Positions 22,993-31,510 of a stretch of DNA of 40,831 bases are shown piece after piece (the first letter of the stretch is position 1; the number at the start of each line of letters is the position of its first letter). The stretch comes from a virus. The notes below the pieces were generated by a model. That model was given only the letters and a program-made list of their open reading frames with translations. It ran no database searches and was not told the DNA's origin. A program made the position numbers and the translations under genes. The stretch lies in the IMG/VR virus record IMGVR_UViG_3300042991_000439, positions 1 to 40,831 of that record, one strand, 5' to 3'.

Positions 22993-24274
22993 AAAAAACA
23001 CCTACCTCATCAACAGAGAAAAACTCTTGACTTATTTTATTCTGAAGCTCTTTTATTTCAGCTAATATGTCTTCGCTATTTCTGAGAGGAGTAAATTTGT
23101 AGAAATATCTTGTAAAAGGAATTTCATAGCCTACTTTTGTCTTCTTCTCATCAATCTGAGCATCTGGTACATGTGGTAAAACTTCTCGAGTGAAATACTC
23201 TTTTATGTCCTCTTTCAGCGGGACTCTTTCTGTATCTTTACCATTAGTTTTACTATTGATAGTAATCTTGTGATACCCAAAATCTTTATTATCAAATTCA
23301 ATATAATCTTCATGAGGTTCAATCATTGAATAAAGTTTGACAATATCTTCTCTGTTTTTGTCGCTTATTACATTTCGTTTGTTTCCCAGAGATTTTCTCA
23401 TCTTCTCAAAGTAGGACACGCCATTTACTAGTCTAATCTTGCCTTTTCTTAGATCTGGTTTTCGATTTGAAAGTATCCAAATATATGTAGAGATTCCCGT
23501 GTTATAAAACAATTGATCTGGTAGGGCAATAATTGATTCAAGTAGATCGTTTTCTATTATCCATCTTCGGATTTCGCTTTCTCCGCTACCTGCATCTCCT
23601 GTAAATAAGGGCGAGGCATTTAAGACTATTCCTAATTTCCCATCGTCTGAAAGTTTTGAAATACAGTGCAATAAAAAAAGCATTGAACCGTCTGAAGTTC
23701 GAGGATAGCCTACTTGAAATCTGATATCTTCTTTAACTTTTTTTTCATATTTTTTCCAATCCAAACCAAATGGTGGATTTGATAAAATTAAATCAAATTT
23801 ATTATCTGTAAATTTATCCTCAGTTAATGTATTACCGCATTTTATATTATCGCCTAAATACATAAGAGCGATATTAGTAGTATCTGGATTTATTTCTTGT
23901 CCAAATAATTTAGCATTTTTATATTTATGTTTAGCTGTTGATAAAAACCCACCAGTACCACAGGTAGGATCATATATAGATTTTGGGTTGTCAATGTTTA
24001 CTAAATCAATAGTCAATTTACGAATATCCTCGGGAGTATAAAATTCGGCAGTTGTTGTCTCTGCAAAATAAGTTAAAAAACATTCGAATAAATCACCTAA
24101 ATTGGATAAATCTATATCATACATAATAATTAAATCATTTAAAGTTCTTTTTATCACTTCATTTTTAATAATATCCTCATCACCGCATAAAAATGGCAAT
24201 ATTATTTTATGATATTCATGGGGGGAATAATCAGAGCGTAATAAATCCGAACATGCTTTTACAAAACTTTTCAT
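22979..24274 (-). CDS. hsdM: Type I DNA methyltransferase subunit HsdM (shortened N-terminus)
   Basis: This is a 431-residue N6-adenine methylase. ATG 24274 follows AAAGGAC. The AdoMet-binding motif DPTCGTGGF is at 102-110 and the catalytic NPPF at 166-169. The family usually has about 150 residues before motif I; here the N-terminal helical domain is cut to under 100 (SDLLRSDYSPHEYHKIILPF, then a direct join). With HsdS it would form the methylating complex. Without HsdR it can only modify DNA, which would protect the phage from a host type I enzyme. It has its own putative promoter and operator. Confidence 0.93.
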   Translation of the reverse strand: MKSFVKACSDLLRSDYSPHEYHKIILPFLCGDEDIIKNEVIKRTLNDLIIMYDIDLSNLGDLFECFLTYFAETTTAEFYTPEDIRKLTIDLVNIDNPKSIYDPTCGTGGFLSTAKHKYKNAKLFGQEINPDTTNIALMYLGDNIKCGNTLTEDKFTDNKFDLILSNPPFGLDWKKYEKKVKEDIRFQVGYPRTSDGSMLFLLHCISKLSDDGKLGIVLNASPLFTGDAGSGESEIRRWIIENDLLESIIALPDQLFYNTGISTYIWILSNRKPDLRKGKIRLVNGVSYFEKMRKSLGNKRNVISDKNREDIVKLYSMIEPHEDYIEFDNKDFGYHKITINSKTNGKDTERVPLKEDIKEYFTREVLPHVPDAQIDEKKTKVGYEIPFTRYFYKFTPLRNSEDILAEIKELQNKISQEFFSVDEVGVFYELF

Positions 24275-24331
24275 TTTTTTGTCCTTTTAGGATGGTATTT
24301 ATTTTCAATACATACTAAATATAGAAAATAT

Positions 24332-24361
24332 ATTCTATTAGTACACTAAACAGAGTGTAAA
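24332..24361 (-). promoter_or_regulatory. Promoter and operator-like repeat before hsdM
   Basis: On the minus strand TTTACA (24361-24356) and TAGAAT (24337-24332) are 18 bases apart. The inverted repeat TACACT/AGTGTA (24342-24347 and 24354-24359) overlaps the -35 and spacer. This gives hsdMS a start separate from the long upstream operon, possibly repressed by a bound dimer. Confidence 0.45.
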
Positions 24362-24386
24362 TACTATATTACTAGGGTAACGTCTA

Positions 24387-24710
24387 TTAATACTCTTTTC
24401 CATGTCTGTATTCTCGTTGTGAGTTATAATTAAGTTTCTCTAAAATTCTGTCTTCTAAATCAATACCATAATTACCACACATATCAAAAATTCTAATTAC
24501 CGTATCTGCTAATTCACTTGGAACACCACAAGGTTTATTAAATTCGTAGTATGTAAAGTTTGGTTCAAAACCTTGTCTGTGTTCTTCCAAAGTTTCTGTA
24601 ATTTCCGAATGTATTAAAGCAATCATCTCACCAAAATTACGCTCTTTATCCCAAAATCCTTTTTGTTTAGCTAAATTATGAGACATTCTAATCAAATCAT
24701 TTAGATGCAT
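24387..24710 (-). CDS. MazG-like nucleotide pyrophosphohydrolase
   Basis: This is a 107-residue protein starting MHLNDLIRMSHNLAKQKGFW. The MazG metal-binding pattern is visible: EITETLEEHR (about 37-46), then GVPSELADTVIRIFDMCGNYGIDLED (about 62-87) and a final YNSQREYRHGK. Family members hydrolyse (d)NTPs or alarmones to monophosphates. In phages they can adjust nucleotide pools or the host stress response. Its start overlaps the end of the upstream membrane gene by 14 bases. It belongs to the nucleotide-metabolism part of the operon together with thymidine kinase. Confidence 0.88.
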   Translation of the reverse strand: MHLNDLIRMSHNLAKQKGFWDKERNFGEMIALIHSEITETLEEHRQGFEPNFTYYEFNKPCGVPSELADTVIRIFDMCGNYGIDLEDRILEKLNYNSQREYRHGKEY

Positions 24711-24942
24711 TTAGATTTTCCTCGATCTTCTTCCAATTTATGAATCCAAACACACACAAACACGTTTGAACAAAGAAAAGGGCAAATCGAGCAAAATTAT
24801 GATACATTATTAAATCCATTAATCCGTAACTTGTATTTGTAAATATCCAAATTGCAAATCCCCAGCGTTTTTGTTTCGCATTTCCCCAAGTGCCAAGTAA
24901 ACACAAAGCTGTTAAAAACCAATTAAATAATATTAATGACAT
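24697..24942 (-). CDS. Small PnuC-like membrane protein
   Basis: This is an 81-residue protein with three hydrophobic stretches (about 2-18, 29-45 and 52-70). The segment KRWGFAIWIFTNTSYGLMD resembles the core of PnuC-type nicotinamide riboside transporters, but the protein is only about a third of a full PnuC. Oligomers or a role in cofactor uptake are possible. The ATG at 24942 overlaps the thymidine kinase stop. The identification is by pattern only. Confidence 0.6.
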   Translation of the reverse strand: MSLILFNWFLTALCLLGTWGNAKQKRWGFAIWIFTNTSYGLMDLIMYHNFARFALFFVQTCLCVFGFINWKKIEENLNASK

Positions 24943-25487
24943 AATTTCCCTTCCTTAAAATGTTTTCGACAAAGAGCTATGTAAGATTCATTACCACCTA
25001 TTTGAATTTGACTTCCATCTTTGATAACCTGACCATCTTTAATTCGAGCATTGTAAATACCCTTTCTTCCACACCAACAAGTTGTTTTGAGTTCTTCCAA
25101 TTTATCTGCACAAGCTAACAACCAATAACTACCCTCAAAAAATTTACCTTGAAAGTCTGTCTTCAAACCATAACAAAAGACTCTAATTGAATATTTGTCA
25201 ACGATATAAGTGAGGAAATTAATATCCTCTTTTGTTAAGAACTGCACTTCATCAACAATTATCACATCGTAAAATTGCCAATCTGTATAACGTATGTTTT
25301 CAAAATTCTCACATGTTGATTCAAGTCCACAACGTGATTTTAAAACACCAGAATCATCTCTTGTATCTAAAACAGGTTTAGCTAAAAGTACCTTTAAGCC
25401 ACGTTCTTCAAAGTTATATTTAAGCATTAACGCTTGTGCTGTTTTACCTGAGCCCATACACCCATGACGAAAATATAATTTACTCAT
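24933..25487 (-). CDS. tdk: Thymidine kinase
   Basis: This is a 184-residue type II thymidine kinase. ATG 25487 follows AAAAGGAGG. The P-loop GCMGSGKT is at 9-16, the DE box VDEVQF at about 78-83, and the GLKTDFQG loop at about 122-129. Zinc-type cysteines are present (TTCWCGRKG and the CRKH near the end). It phosphorylates thymidine to dTMP and would feed phage DNA synthesis by salvage. It overlaps both neighbouring genes by a few bases, part of one translationally coupled operon. Confidence 0.96.
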   Translation of the reverse strand: MSKLYFRHGCMGSGKTAQALMLKYNFEERGLKVLLAKPVLDTRDDSGVLKSRCGLESTCENFENIRYTDWQFYDVIIVDEVQFLTKEDINFLTYIVDKYSIRVFCYGLKTDFQGKFFEGSYWLLACADKLEELKTTCWCGRKGIYNARIKDGQVIKDGSQIQIGGNESYIALCRKHFKEGKLCH

Positions 25488-26763
25488 TCGTAACCTCCTT
25501 TTTTCTTACTTTCCAAACTTGGAATCCAACATCAATATCTTTGTGTTTTGCTTCTTGTAATACTTTTTTACCTGCTCTTCTAATCCTTTCTTTACCTATT
25601 TCACATATGTTTTTATACCCTGCTTTGTACGCTTCACTCTTTTCATCACACAATTCTGGTAATTGAACCATTATCCATTTTCGATTACCGCCATCCTCTG
25701 CATTTAGTTGCATTACTGCATGAGCGGTTGTGCCGGAACCACTGAAAAAATCTAAGATTATATCGTTTTCACGCGTGTAAAGTTGTAGCATTCTTTTTAT
25801 TAATTCAGTTGATTTAGGGTAATCAAAATAAGTTTTGCCGTCAAAAACTTCTTTTAATGCTCGCATAGCGTCTTGTGAATGTCCAATTTCTGTATATTTC
25901 CACAATGTCATAGGTGTCATTGTTTGTTTTACTTCAGATAAAAATTTTTTAACTCTTGGGATACCATTCCCATCTCCAAATGAAATTCTATTGTCAGCAA
26001 CCATCTCTTCAAATCTTTGTTTTGTATATAACCAGCAGCGTGCATTGGGAGGTAAAACTTTTCTGCCACTTGGCAAAGTTATTTCATAAACTTTTTCTTT
26101 AACAACAGGACCAACAGTACAATCTGTAGATTTCCAAACTCCCCTTAAATCATCATCTGGATTTGAGTATCTATCATTTGCTTCATTACTTCTTGGCAAC
26201 CCATTACATACTAAATTTCCAACAGATTTTGCATAACATAAAATGTAATCATGACTTTCGGAGAAGTGCTTTTTAAGATTTATTGGGGAATATGCTCGCT
26301 CCCAAATTATCTGCGCCACAAAATTCTCTTCACCGAAAATCTCATCACATATTTTTCTTAGATTATGTACTTCATTATCATCAATAGAAATAAATATAAC
26401 CCCATCATCGCGAAGCAAATCCCTGGCCAGATATAACCTGGGATACATCATGTTGAGCCAATCAGAGTGCTTACAACCTGTAATATCTCCAAAATCATCC
26501 TTATACTGTCTACTTTTACCAGTGTTGTAAGGAGGATCTATGTAAATGCATTTCACTTTATTTAAATGAGTCGTTTGAAGATATTTAAGAGCATCTAGAT
26601 TATCACATTCAAAGAATAAGTTTTCAGTTGTATCAAAATTAACACTTTCTTCAGGACAAGGAATAAATTCATACTGTAAAGGTTCCTCTAAACAATCTAA
26701 ACATGTTTCTTTACCTTCCCAATTTAAAGTGCATAAATTCTGTCTTTTTTTACGTTTCGCCAT
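25480..26763 (-). CDS. Orphan Mod-type DNA methyltransferase
   Basis: This is a 427-residue beta-class methylase. The catalytic DPPYNTG is at 76-82 and the AdoMet motif DFFSGSGTT at about 343-351, the order seen in type III Mod and related N6-adenine enzymes. The N-terminus begins with a basic stretch (MAKRKKRQ) and two Cys pairs, CLDCLEEP among them. Recognition probably lies in the middle part (about 150-300). No Res partner is present, so it is an orphan methylase, probably for protection against restriction. It overlaps the tdk start and the small-terminase-like gene. Confidence 0.92.
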   Translation of the reverse strand: MAKRKKRQNLCTLNWEGKETCLDCLEEPLQYEFIPCPEESVNFDTTENLFFECDNLDALKYLQTTHLNKVKCIYIDPPYNTGKSRQYKDDFGDITGCKHSDWLNMMYPRLYLARDLLRDDGVIFISIDDNEVHNLRKICDEIFGEENFVAQIIWERAYSPINLKKHFSESHDYILCYAKSVGNLVCNGLPRSNEANDRYSNPDDDLRGVWKSTDCTVGPVVKEKVYEITLPSGRKVLPPNARCWLYTKQRFEEMVADNRISFGDGNGIPRVKKFLSEVKQTMTPMTLWKYTEIGHSQDAMRALKEVFDGKTYFDYPKSTELIKRMLQLYTRENDIILDFFSGSGTTAHAVMQLNAEDGGNRKWIMVQLPELCDEKSEAYKAGYKNICEIGKERIRRAGKKVLQEAKHKDIDVGFQVWKVRKKEVTNE

Positions 26764-27103
26764 TTATGTCCCCCAAATCATTTACTATAACAACCCTATC
26801 ATTATTGATGTTCTCTACAATGTCCCGCTGTCCAAGTAACTGTTTACCAAGCCAAATAGCCATACTCGTGTTCTTTTCTGCTAACTTATATTGAATTCTT
26901 CTCAGTGACATTTTTCCGCCATCAGAATACTTTTTATAGGCATTCGAAAAAGTCTCGTTGTATTCATCTTTTATCATGCGATCTAAAGTTTCAGTATCAA
27001 CATCCAAAACGCTACAGATTTCATGTTTTGGACACTGTATGTAACATAACTTTTCGAATAACTCTCGGTTAAATTCTTTCTTAGGTCGACCCATTACCGC
27101 CAT
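26750..27103 (-). CDS. terS: Probable terminase small subunit
   Basis: This protein has 117 residues from ATG 27103, eight bases after GGAG. It begins MAVMGRPKKEF, then a helix-turn-helix-like part (CPKHEICSVLDVDTETLDRMI). The stretch KKYSDGGKMSLRRIQYKLAEKNTSMAIWLGKQLLGQRD is highly characteristic of small DNA-binding proteins found with terminases in clostridial and streptococcal phages. It would recognise the packaging site. It is unusual that about 5 kb of cargo lies between it and the large subunit. A generic DNA-binding role cannot be excluded. Confidence 0.72.
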   Translation of the reverse strand: MAVMGRPKKEFNRELFEKLCYIQCPKHEICSVLDVDTETLDRMIKDEYNETFSNAYKKYSDGGKMSLRRIQYKLAEKNTSMAIWLGKQLLGQRDIVENINNDRVVIVNDLGDINGET

Positions 27104-27108
27104 ATTAC

Positions 27109-27882
27109 TCACTCCATAACTATTCTTTTTTTAGCAATATCAACATAGTTTTCATTAATATCGATCCCAATAAAACGCCTATTCAATTGTTTAGCCATTT
27201 TTCCAGTTGTGCCACTGCCCATCATTGGATCTAAAATTAAATCTCCTTCATTTGACCAACTGATTATGTGATCATGGGCTAATTGTTCGGGGAATGTAGC
27301 AGGGTGATTACCAGTAGACCCAATTTTGCTTCCAGTAACATATTCCCAAACATTACCTTTGTATTTTTTTTCTTTAGTTACAGTGATCTCATGCCTATTT
27401 CTAGTAGCAGATTCTTTTACTCTGCCAGTTTGTATTCTATTGTTACATACACCAATGGTTTTACATTTTTCCAAGATTGGATTAAATGTTTTTATTTTGC
27501 ACTTGCAAAAAACAAACATGTATTCGAAATGCTGTTCGTATCTCTTATGAGTTAATGGTATTGGATTAATTTTCTTATAAATCATTGTGTCGTGTAAATT
27601 AAAACCAATATCTTTAAAATATAGAGCTTGCTTAAAACTAGAACCACTCTCACTACCTTTGATTGTTTGATCTCCTACAACCCATACCAACACGCCTCCA
27701 TTTTTGGTCACACGATATAATTGATCAGCTATTTGCTTGAATACCTCAAATGACCAATTGCATTTGCCTTCGTATGTTCTTAAAGAATCATAAGGAGGGC
27801 TAGTCAGTGTCAAATCAACAATCTCATCATCAAAATCTTCTAAAACCTCCAAACAATCTCCACAAATTAAATTATCAACCAA
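27109..27882 (-). CDS. DNA methyltransferase, SPPY-type (probably N4-cytosine)
   Basis: This is a 257-residue beta-class enzyme. The start is TTG 27882 with GGAGTGAT seven bases upstream, five bases after the previous stop. The catalytic TSPPYDS is at about 27-33 and the AdoMet motif [11 protein letters not shown] at about 218-228. The SPPY box favours N4-cytosine methylation, though some N6-adenine enzymes have it too. Basic insert residues around 125-190 would read the target. It has no restriction partner and is the second of three methylase systems here. Confidence 0.9.
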   Translation of the reverse strand: MVDNLICGDCLEVLEDFDDEIVDLTLTSPPYDSLRTYEGKCNWSFEVFKQIADQLYRVTKNGGVLVWVVGDQTIKGSESGSSFKQALYFKDIGFNLHDTMIYKKINPIPLTHKRYEQHFEYMFVFCKCKIKTFNPILEKCKTIGVCNNRIQTGRVKESATRNRHEITVTKEKKYKGNVWEYVTGSKIGSTGNHPATFPEQLAHDHIISWSNEGDLILDPMMGSGTTGKMAKQLNRRFIGIDINENYVDIAKKRIVME

Positions 27883-27886
27883 GCTA

Positions 27887-29551
27887 TCACTCCAATATCT
27901 CTACAAATTTTCGATTCAAATGATTCTCGCCTAATAAAACTTTTACTCTATCTGCAGTTGCATCAAAACATTCACCAACTTTAATATCCCGCTGCTCTAC
28001 GGTGTCAAAATAATTAGTAATAGCTTTAACAATGATCCCACCTTTTTCATCGTACTTATAATCTGATTTAGAGCCTTTACCAAGTAGTTTTTTCCACTCT
28101 AAATGAGATGGAATAACATAATCAAGATAAGAAAATTTGGTTTCATACATTCGCTGAATAACTGAATCTAGATTAACTAAATCACGATTAAGTATGAATC
28201 CGTTCTTTCCATCTTTGAGTTGTTCAAAAGCACTAGGAAAGTCTGTTAGAATCATTGGTGTGCTTGCAAGTAAAAACTCAGTGGCTGTACAACACCAAGA
28301 TTCTGTTTCACTGAGTTGAATTCCATAATCATAAGAACTCATATAATCTGCAATATCTAAACGAGGTTTCCTAAAATACATTCCGTCAATATCTTCATTA
28401 GGTTTATCGTTTGTGAAAACATCCCAAGTAAATGGCATTTTGAGTTCATTCATTCTTTTAGCCATTTTCTTCATACGATCATAGCCTTTCTCCCAACTGA
28501 GACGAGAAGCTGTCATTAACCTTAAAACTCGCTTACGTTCAGGATTAGAAAATACATTATGGAGAACATCACATTTAAGATTAGGATATGTTTGATTAAA
28601 AACATCAGCAGAATTTTTAGAATCTGCAAATATTTTAGTCACCCTACAATCAACTTGAGTTGCTAAATTAACACCTTTAATATCACAACAGATTTGTTGA
28701 ATAATTTCTTTTGAAGTAACATTATCTAGAATTTTAGTAGGATTAAAACCATACATGATGAACTTATCGCAATGTATTTTCTGATTATCGTACTTCACAC
28801 ATTTGACTAATTTTTTAAGACGAAACAATTGATTTATGTCTGCTGTATCGTACATGAATGTGATGTTATAATCTTTATGCAGAGTTTTACATAAGTTATA
28901 TATCGCTGTCTCTATCCCGCCTAACATACTAAGATAACTGCGATATATAACTATTTTTCCTTTAATATCCATACTTCTGCTTATTTCACCTCTGCAATAC
29001 TTTTTAGTTAGACTATCTTCCCGCTGTTTGTTGTAGATATATAAGACTTTTTTTAGATTTTCTTTTTTACCTGTTCGAGCAATTCTATTGAACTCGATCT
29101 CTTCGCCTATTTGCTTTGTTTCATCAAACTGTGGACATTTATCACGTCTGTAAATACAATTCCAAACGGCTGTATTCCACTCCGGAGGATCTCCTAAGAT
29201 TTCTATATCGCCACAAATAGATCTCCAACCGAAAAAACAATAATCAAACTTTTCACTATTTATTTTCTTGCAAATATCACTAACATAACTAGAATGAATA
29301 TTATCGTCAGAATCAACGAAAGTAAGAAACTCCCCAGATGCTTCCCGCATTCCGATGTTTCTCGCTCTTGATACTCCTCCATGAGTTGTTTGTATAACTT
29401 TAATTTTGTATTGTTTAAAATCATCGTCATAGCTACCATCATCAACTAATATCACCTCTACTTCATTTGTTAATTGAGAACATAATTGAGATAATAAATT
29501 TATAGTAATTTCCTTGGTATAAAAATACGGGATTATTATTGAGAGTTTCAT
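27887..29551 (-). CDS. Two-domain glycosyltransferase (GT2 + GT4)
   Basis: This is a 554-residue protein. Residues 1-190 are a GT2 enzyme: [11 protein letters not shown] start, VDDGSYDDD (36-44), and the metal-binding VDSDD (80-84). Residues about 193-540 are a GT4-type GT-B enzyme: [15 protein letters not shown] start, [17 protein letters not shown], and the sugar-nucleotide site around [24 protein letters not shown]. Two transfers by one protein suggest building of a short glycan. It sits between a UDP-sugar dehydratase and DNA methylases. The acceptor could be host wall or capsule, virion protein or DNA; the sequence does not decide. Confidence 0.9.
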   Translation of the reverse strand: MKLSIIIPYFYTKEITINLLSQLCSQLTNEVEVILVDDGSYDDDFKQYKIKVIQTTHGGVSRARNIGMREASGEFLTFVDSDDNIHSSYVSDICKKINSEKFDYCFFGWRSICGDIEILGDPPEWNTAVWNCIYRRDKCPQFDETKQIGEEIEFNRIARTGKKENLKKVLYIYNKQREDSLTKKYCRGEISRSMDIKGKIVIYRSYLSMLGGIETAIYNLCKTLHKDYNITFMYDTADINQLFRLKKLVKCVKYDNQKIHCDKFIMYGFNPTKILDNVTSKEIIQQICCDIKGVNLATQVDCRVTKIFADSKNSADVFNQTYPNLKCDVLHNVFSNPERKRVLRLMTASRLSWEKGYDRMKKMAKRMNELKMPFTWDVFTNDKPNEDIDGMYFRKPRLDIADYMSSYDYGIQLSETESWCCTATEFLLASTPMILTDFPSAFEQLKDGKNGFILNRDLVNLDSVIQRMYETKFSYLDYVIPSHLEWKKLLGKGSKSDYKYDEKGGIIVKAITNYFDTVEQRDIKVGECFDATADRVKVLLGENHLNRKFVEILE

Positions 29552-30195
29552 AGTAATCCCTCTTTCTTTAAGAATTTAACACACTCATCTGTTAATTTTC
29601 CTTGCTTTACTCCAAATTCTTGACCTGTTCTGTAGCCGTTATCTATTATGTAATTCCCGCTTGTGTTGATAAGGTAATCATATCTATTGTTAACAGGTGT
29701 TAGTTCCCATTCCCAAGCATTCTGATCTTTTTCTAATTGTTCAATAAGTATCTGTTTATTCCAAAAAGATGGCTGTGTACTATTTAAATAAACTTGACCT
29801 TGTCGTTGTTTCTGCCATTCTTTTTCATCCATGTAAGGAACCGTGTCAGCAGATCTATAATTTTGTTCAAAATTTAAAACTGCTAAATTTGGGTTTAAAT
29901 TACATACAACTTCAAGATAATGCAAAGTTGATTGATTTACAGGCTGTCTAATGAAATAATCTTCAAGCATAACAATCACATAGTCAGATTTAATCTGTTT
30001 CAATGATTCTCTAAACCTCGTTGTCCAAATAGGTGAATTGATATTAATGGTTTGGCAATATTCACATGTTTTCGTTTCAGTTACTAAGTACGTCGCATAA
30101 GGGCAATTCTTCCAATATCTTTTTTTACAAGCGAAGAACCAATCCCAGTATTTGCTGTAATTATCACAGCTCAGGACAACTACACTAGCACTCAT
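29548..30195 (-). CDS. Putative glycosyltransferase
   Basis: This protein has 215 residues from ATG 30195, which follows AGGAGGTT within the end of the dehydratase gene. It starts SASVVVLSCDNYSKYWDWFF, and SDYVIVMLEDYFIRQPVN (about 70-87) resembles an acidic metal-binding region of GT-A enzymes. The rest includes a conserved-looking WNKQILIEQLEKDQNAWEWEL part. Its neighbours are sugar genes on both sides with overlapping reading frames, which supports a glycan role. The precise family is not recognised. Confidence 0.62.
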   Translation of the reverse strand: MSASVVVLSCDNYSKYWDWFFACKKRYWKNCPYATYLVTETKTCEYCQTININSPIWTTRFRESLKQIKSDYVIVMLEDYFIRQPVNQSTLHYLEVVCNLNPNLAVLNFEQNYRSADTVPYMDEKEWQKQRQGQVYLNSTQPSFWNKQILIEQLEKDQNAWEWELTPVNNRYDYLINTSGNYIIDNGYRTGQEFGVKQGKLTDECVKFLKKEGLL

Positions 30196-31093
30196 CAATT
30201 AACCTCCTAAGTTCTTCTGTCTCAAATCTCTTAGCATTGTCGCTGGTTAGAGCTTCTTTGTGGGCTTCAGAACTAATGATGTTTTCATTGACTCTGTAAT
30301 ACTTGCCCAAATCTTGACTGTGATTCAATTCAATCTTAGTTAAGAGAGCTTCATCTGTTTTCTCTGACTTAGTTCTACCAACAATGATTTGATCATCACT
30401 AATGCAATCTGCAATCATCTTCACAGTTGCAGTTTTGTTCTTAGTTGTAAACAAATCACCATGTTTGCCAAATTTTAAAGCATAAAGAACAAGTTCAACT
30501 GCTTCATCTATGTGCATTACGAATCTGGTCATGTTCGGGTCGGTTAGCGTTAAAGGTTTGTTTTCATCTCGTAGTCTTTTAAAGAGAGGAATAACCGATC
30601 CAGAACTCCCCAATACATTTCCGTACCTTGTGAGTATTATCTCTGTATTCTTGCGTTCTATTCCTATCGCTAATCTTTCCATTAGATACTTGGTTGCACC
30701 GTAACAAGTACTTGCATTTGCACTTTTGTCTGTGCTTAAACAAACCAATTTCCTCACATTGTTCTCGATGCTCGCAAGCATAACATTCATACTGCCTATA
30801 ACATTTGTGTTTATAGCCTCTATGGGTTGTTTTTCGCATACGGCGACATGTTTTAAAGCGGCACTGTGGATAACATAATCCACTCCTTTGATGGCTGAAA
30901 AGATTGATCCATAATCTCTAACATCTCCTATTATCATCTTTAAACGATTGTCATCAAATCGCTTGCTTGTTTCCCATTGCTTGTTTTCATTACGACTAAA
31001 AACCCTCACTTCTTCAACATCTGTTTTTAGTACGTGTGAAATCATAGCTTGAGCAAAAGTTCCATTTCCTGTAATTAAAATCTTTTTGTTCAT
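30185..31093 (-). CDS. NAD-dependent UDP-sugar 4,6-dehydratase/epimerase (PseB/CapD-like)
   Basis: This is a 302-residue short-chain dehydrogenase. The NAD loop TGNGTFAQA is at 8-16. SAALKHVAVCE (78-87), CLSTDKSANAS and YGATK (131-135) match the FlaA1/CapD/PseB group, as does TRYGNVLGSSGSVIPLF. These enzymes turn UDP-GlcNAc into keto-deoxy sugars, feeding special glycans. No Shine-Dalgarno sequence precedes the ATG at 31093. A possible promoter (TTGTGT, TACTAA) ends just before it, so the message may be nearly leaderless. It opens the cargo operon. Confidence 0.92.
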   Translation of the reverse strand: MNKKILITGNGTFAQAMISHVLKTDVEEVRVFSRNENKQWETSKRFDDNRLKMIIGDVRDYGSIFSAIKGVDYVIHSAALKHVAVCEKQPIEAINTNVIGSMNVMLASIENNVRKLVCLSTDKSANASTCYGATKYLMERLAIGIERKNTEIILTRYGNVLGSSGSVIPLFKRLRDENKPLTLTDPNMTRFVMHIDEAVELVLYALKFGKHGDLFTTKNKTATVKMIADCISDDQIIVGRTKSEKTDEALLTKIELNHSQDLGKYYRVNENIISSEAHKEALTSDNAKRFETEELRRLIDEC

Positions 31094-31130
31094 AAATATA
31101 GTTTAGTATTTGATTTCACACAGAAAACAC

Positions 31131-31156
31131 AAAAAAACTACCTTGCAAGGCAGTTT
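31131..31156 (-). terminator. Intrinsic terminator ending the replication operon
   Basis: The stem ACTGCCTT/AAGGTAGT around a GC centre (one wobble pair) is followed on the minus strand by TTTTTTTG. It lies beyond the origin-like repeats and before the dehydratase gene, and separates replication from cargo transcription. Confidence 0.75.
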
Positions 31157-31250
31157 CAACACATTCTTCAACAAATACCGAATTCATTTTTATTTTAAAT
31201 ATGGATTGATACGGTAAAACACAAGAAAATTACAATTAGAAATAAGTTTT

Positions 31251-31505
31251 CATCTGTAACCGGTAAAAATGGCTTTAAATAGACACTTTGAATTATATTC
31301 AGGTTACAGGTTACAGGTTACAGATGATTTTTAAAACTTTTTTAAATATTTATTATTCTTGTATCTGATTCTCCCCCTAAAGCTATAATATATATATATA
31401 TAATATATTTTAATAAGAAAGAATAACTGTAACCATCTGTAACCTAGCATTGTAGAGCCATTTTATCTGTAACTTATCTGTAACCATCTGTAACCATCTG
31501 TAACC
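31251..31505. other. Probable replication origin: phased CTGTAACC repeats around an AT core
   Basis: This is the main content of the 416-bp non-coding stretch 31094-31510. One CTGTAACC lies at 31254-31261. Three reversed units GGTTACA sit in tandem at 31302-31322. Then come an AT-rich stretch (31331-31420, with TATATATATATA at 31389-31402) and six direct copies starting at 31427, 31437, 31467, 31478, 31488 and 31498. Their spacings of 10, 30, 11, 10 and 10 keep them on one helix face. It directly follows the primase-helicase gene. Opposed iterons around an easily melted core are typical of an origin. The initiating protein is inferred. Confidence 0.7.
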
Positions 31506-31510
31506 TTTTT

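Noticed and set aside
27283-27555. Plus-strand ORFs opposite the SPPY methylase
   Set aside because: They are hydrophobic, Phe-rich shadow translations opposite a gene with complete methylase motifs.
29260-29445. 61-codon minus-strand ORF rich in Ile/Leu/Val within the glycosyltransferase
   Set aside because: It is an out-of-frame shadow of the GT2 domain without a ribosome site.
30579-30839. Cys-rich 86-codon ORF inside the dehydratase gene
   Set aside because: Its Cys and His residues arise from frame-shifted reading of the conserved dehydratase motifs; there is no start signal.
31251-31505. CRISPR array
   Set aside because: Repeats are only 7-11 bases, some directly abutting, in two orientations, without spacers of constant length; this is an iteron array.
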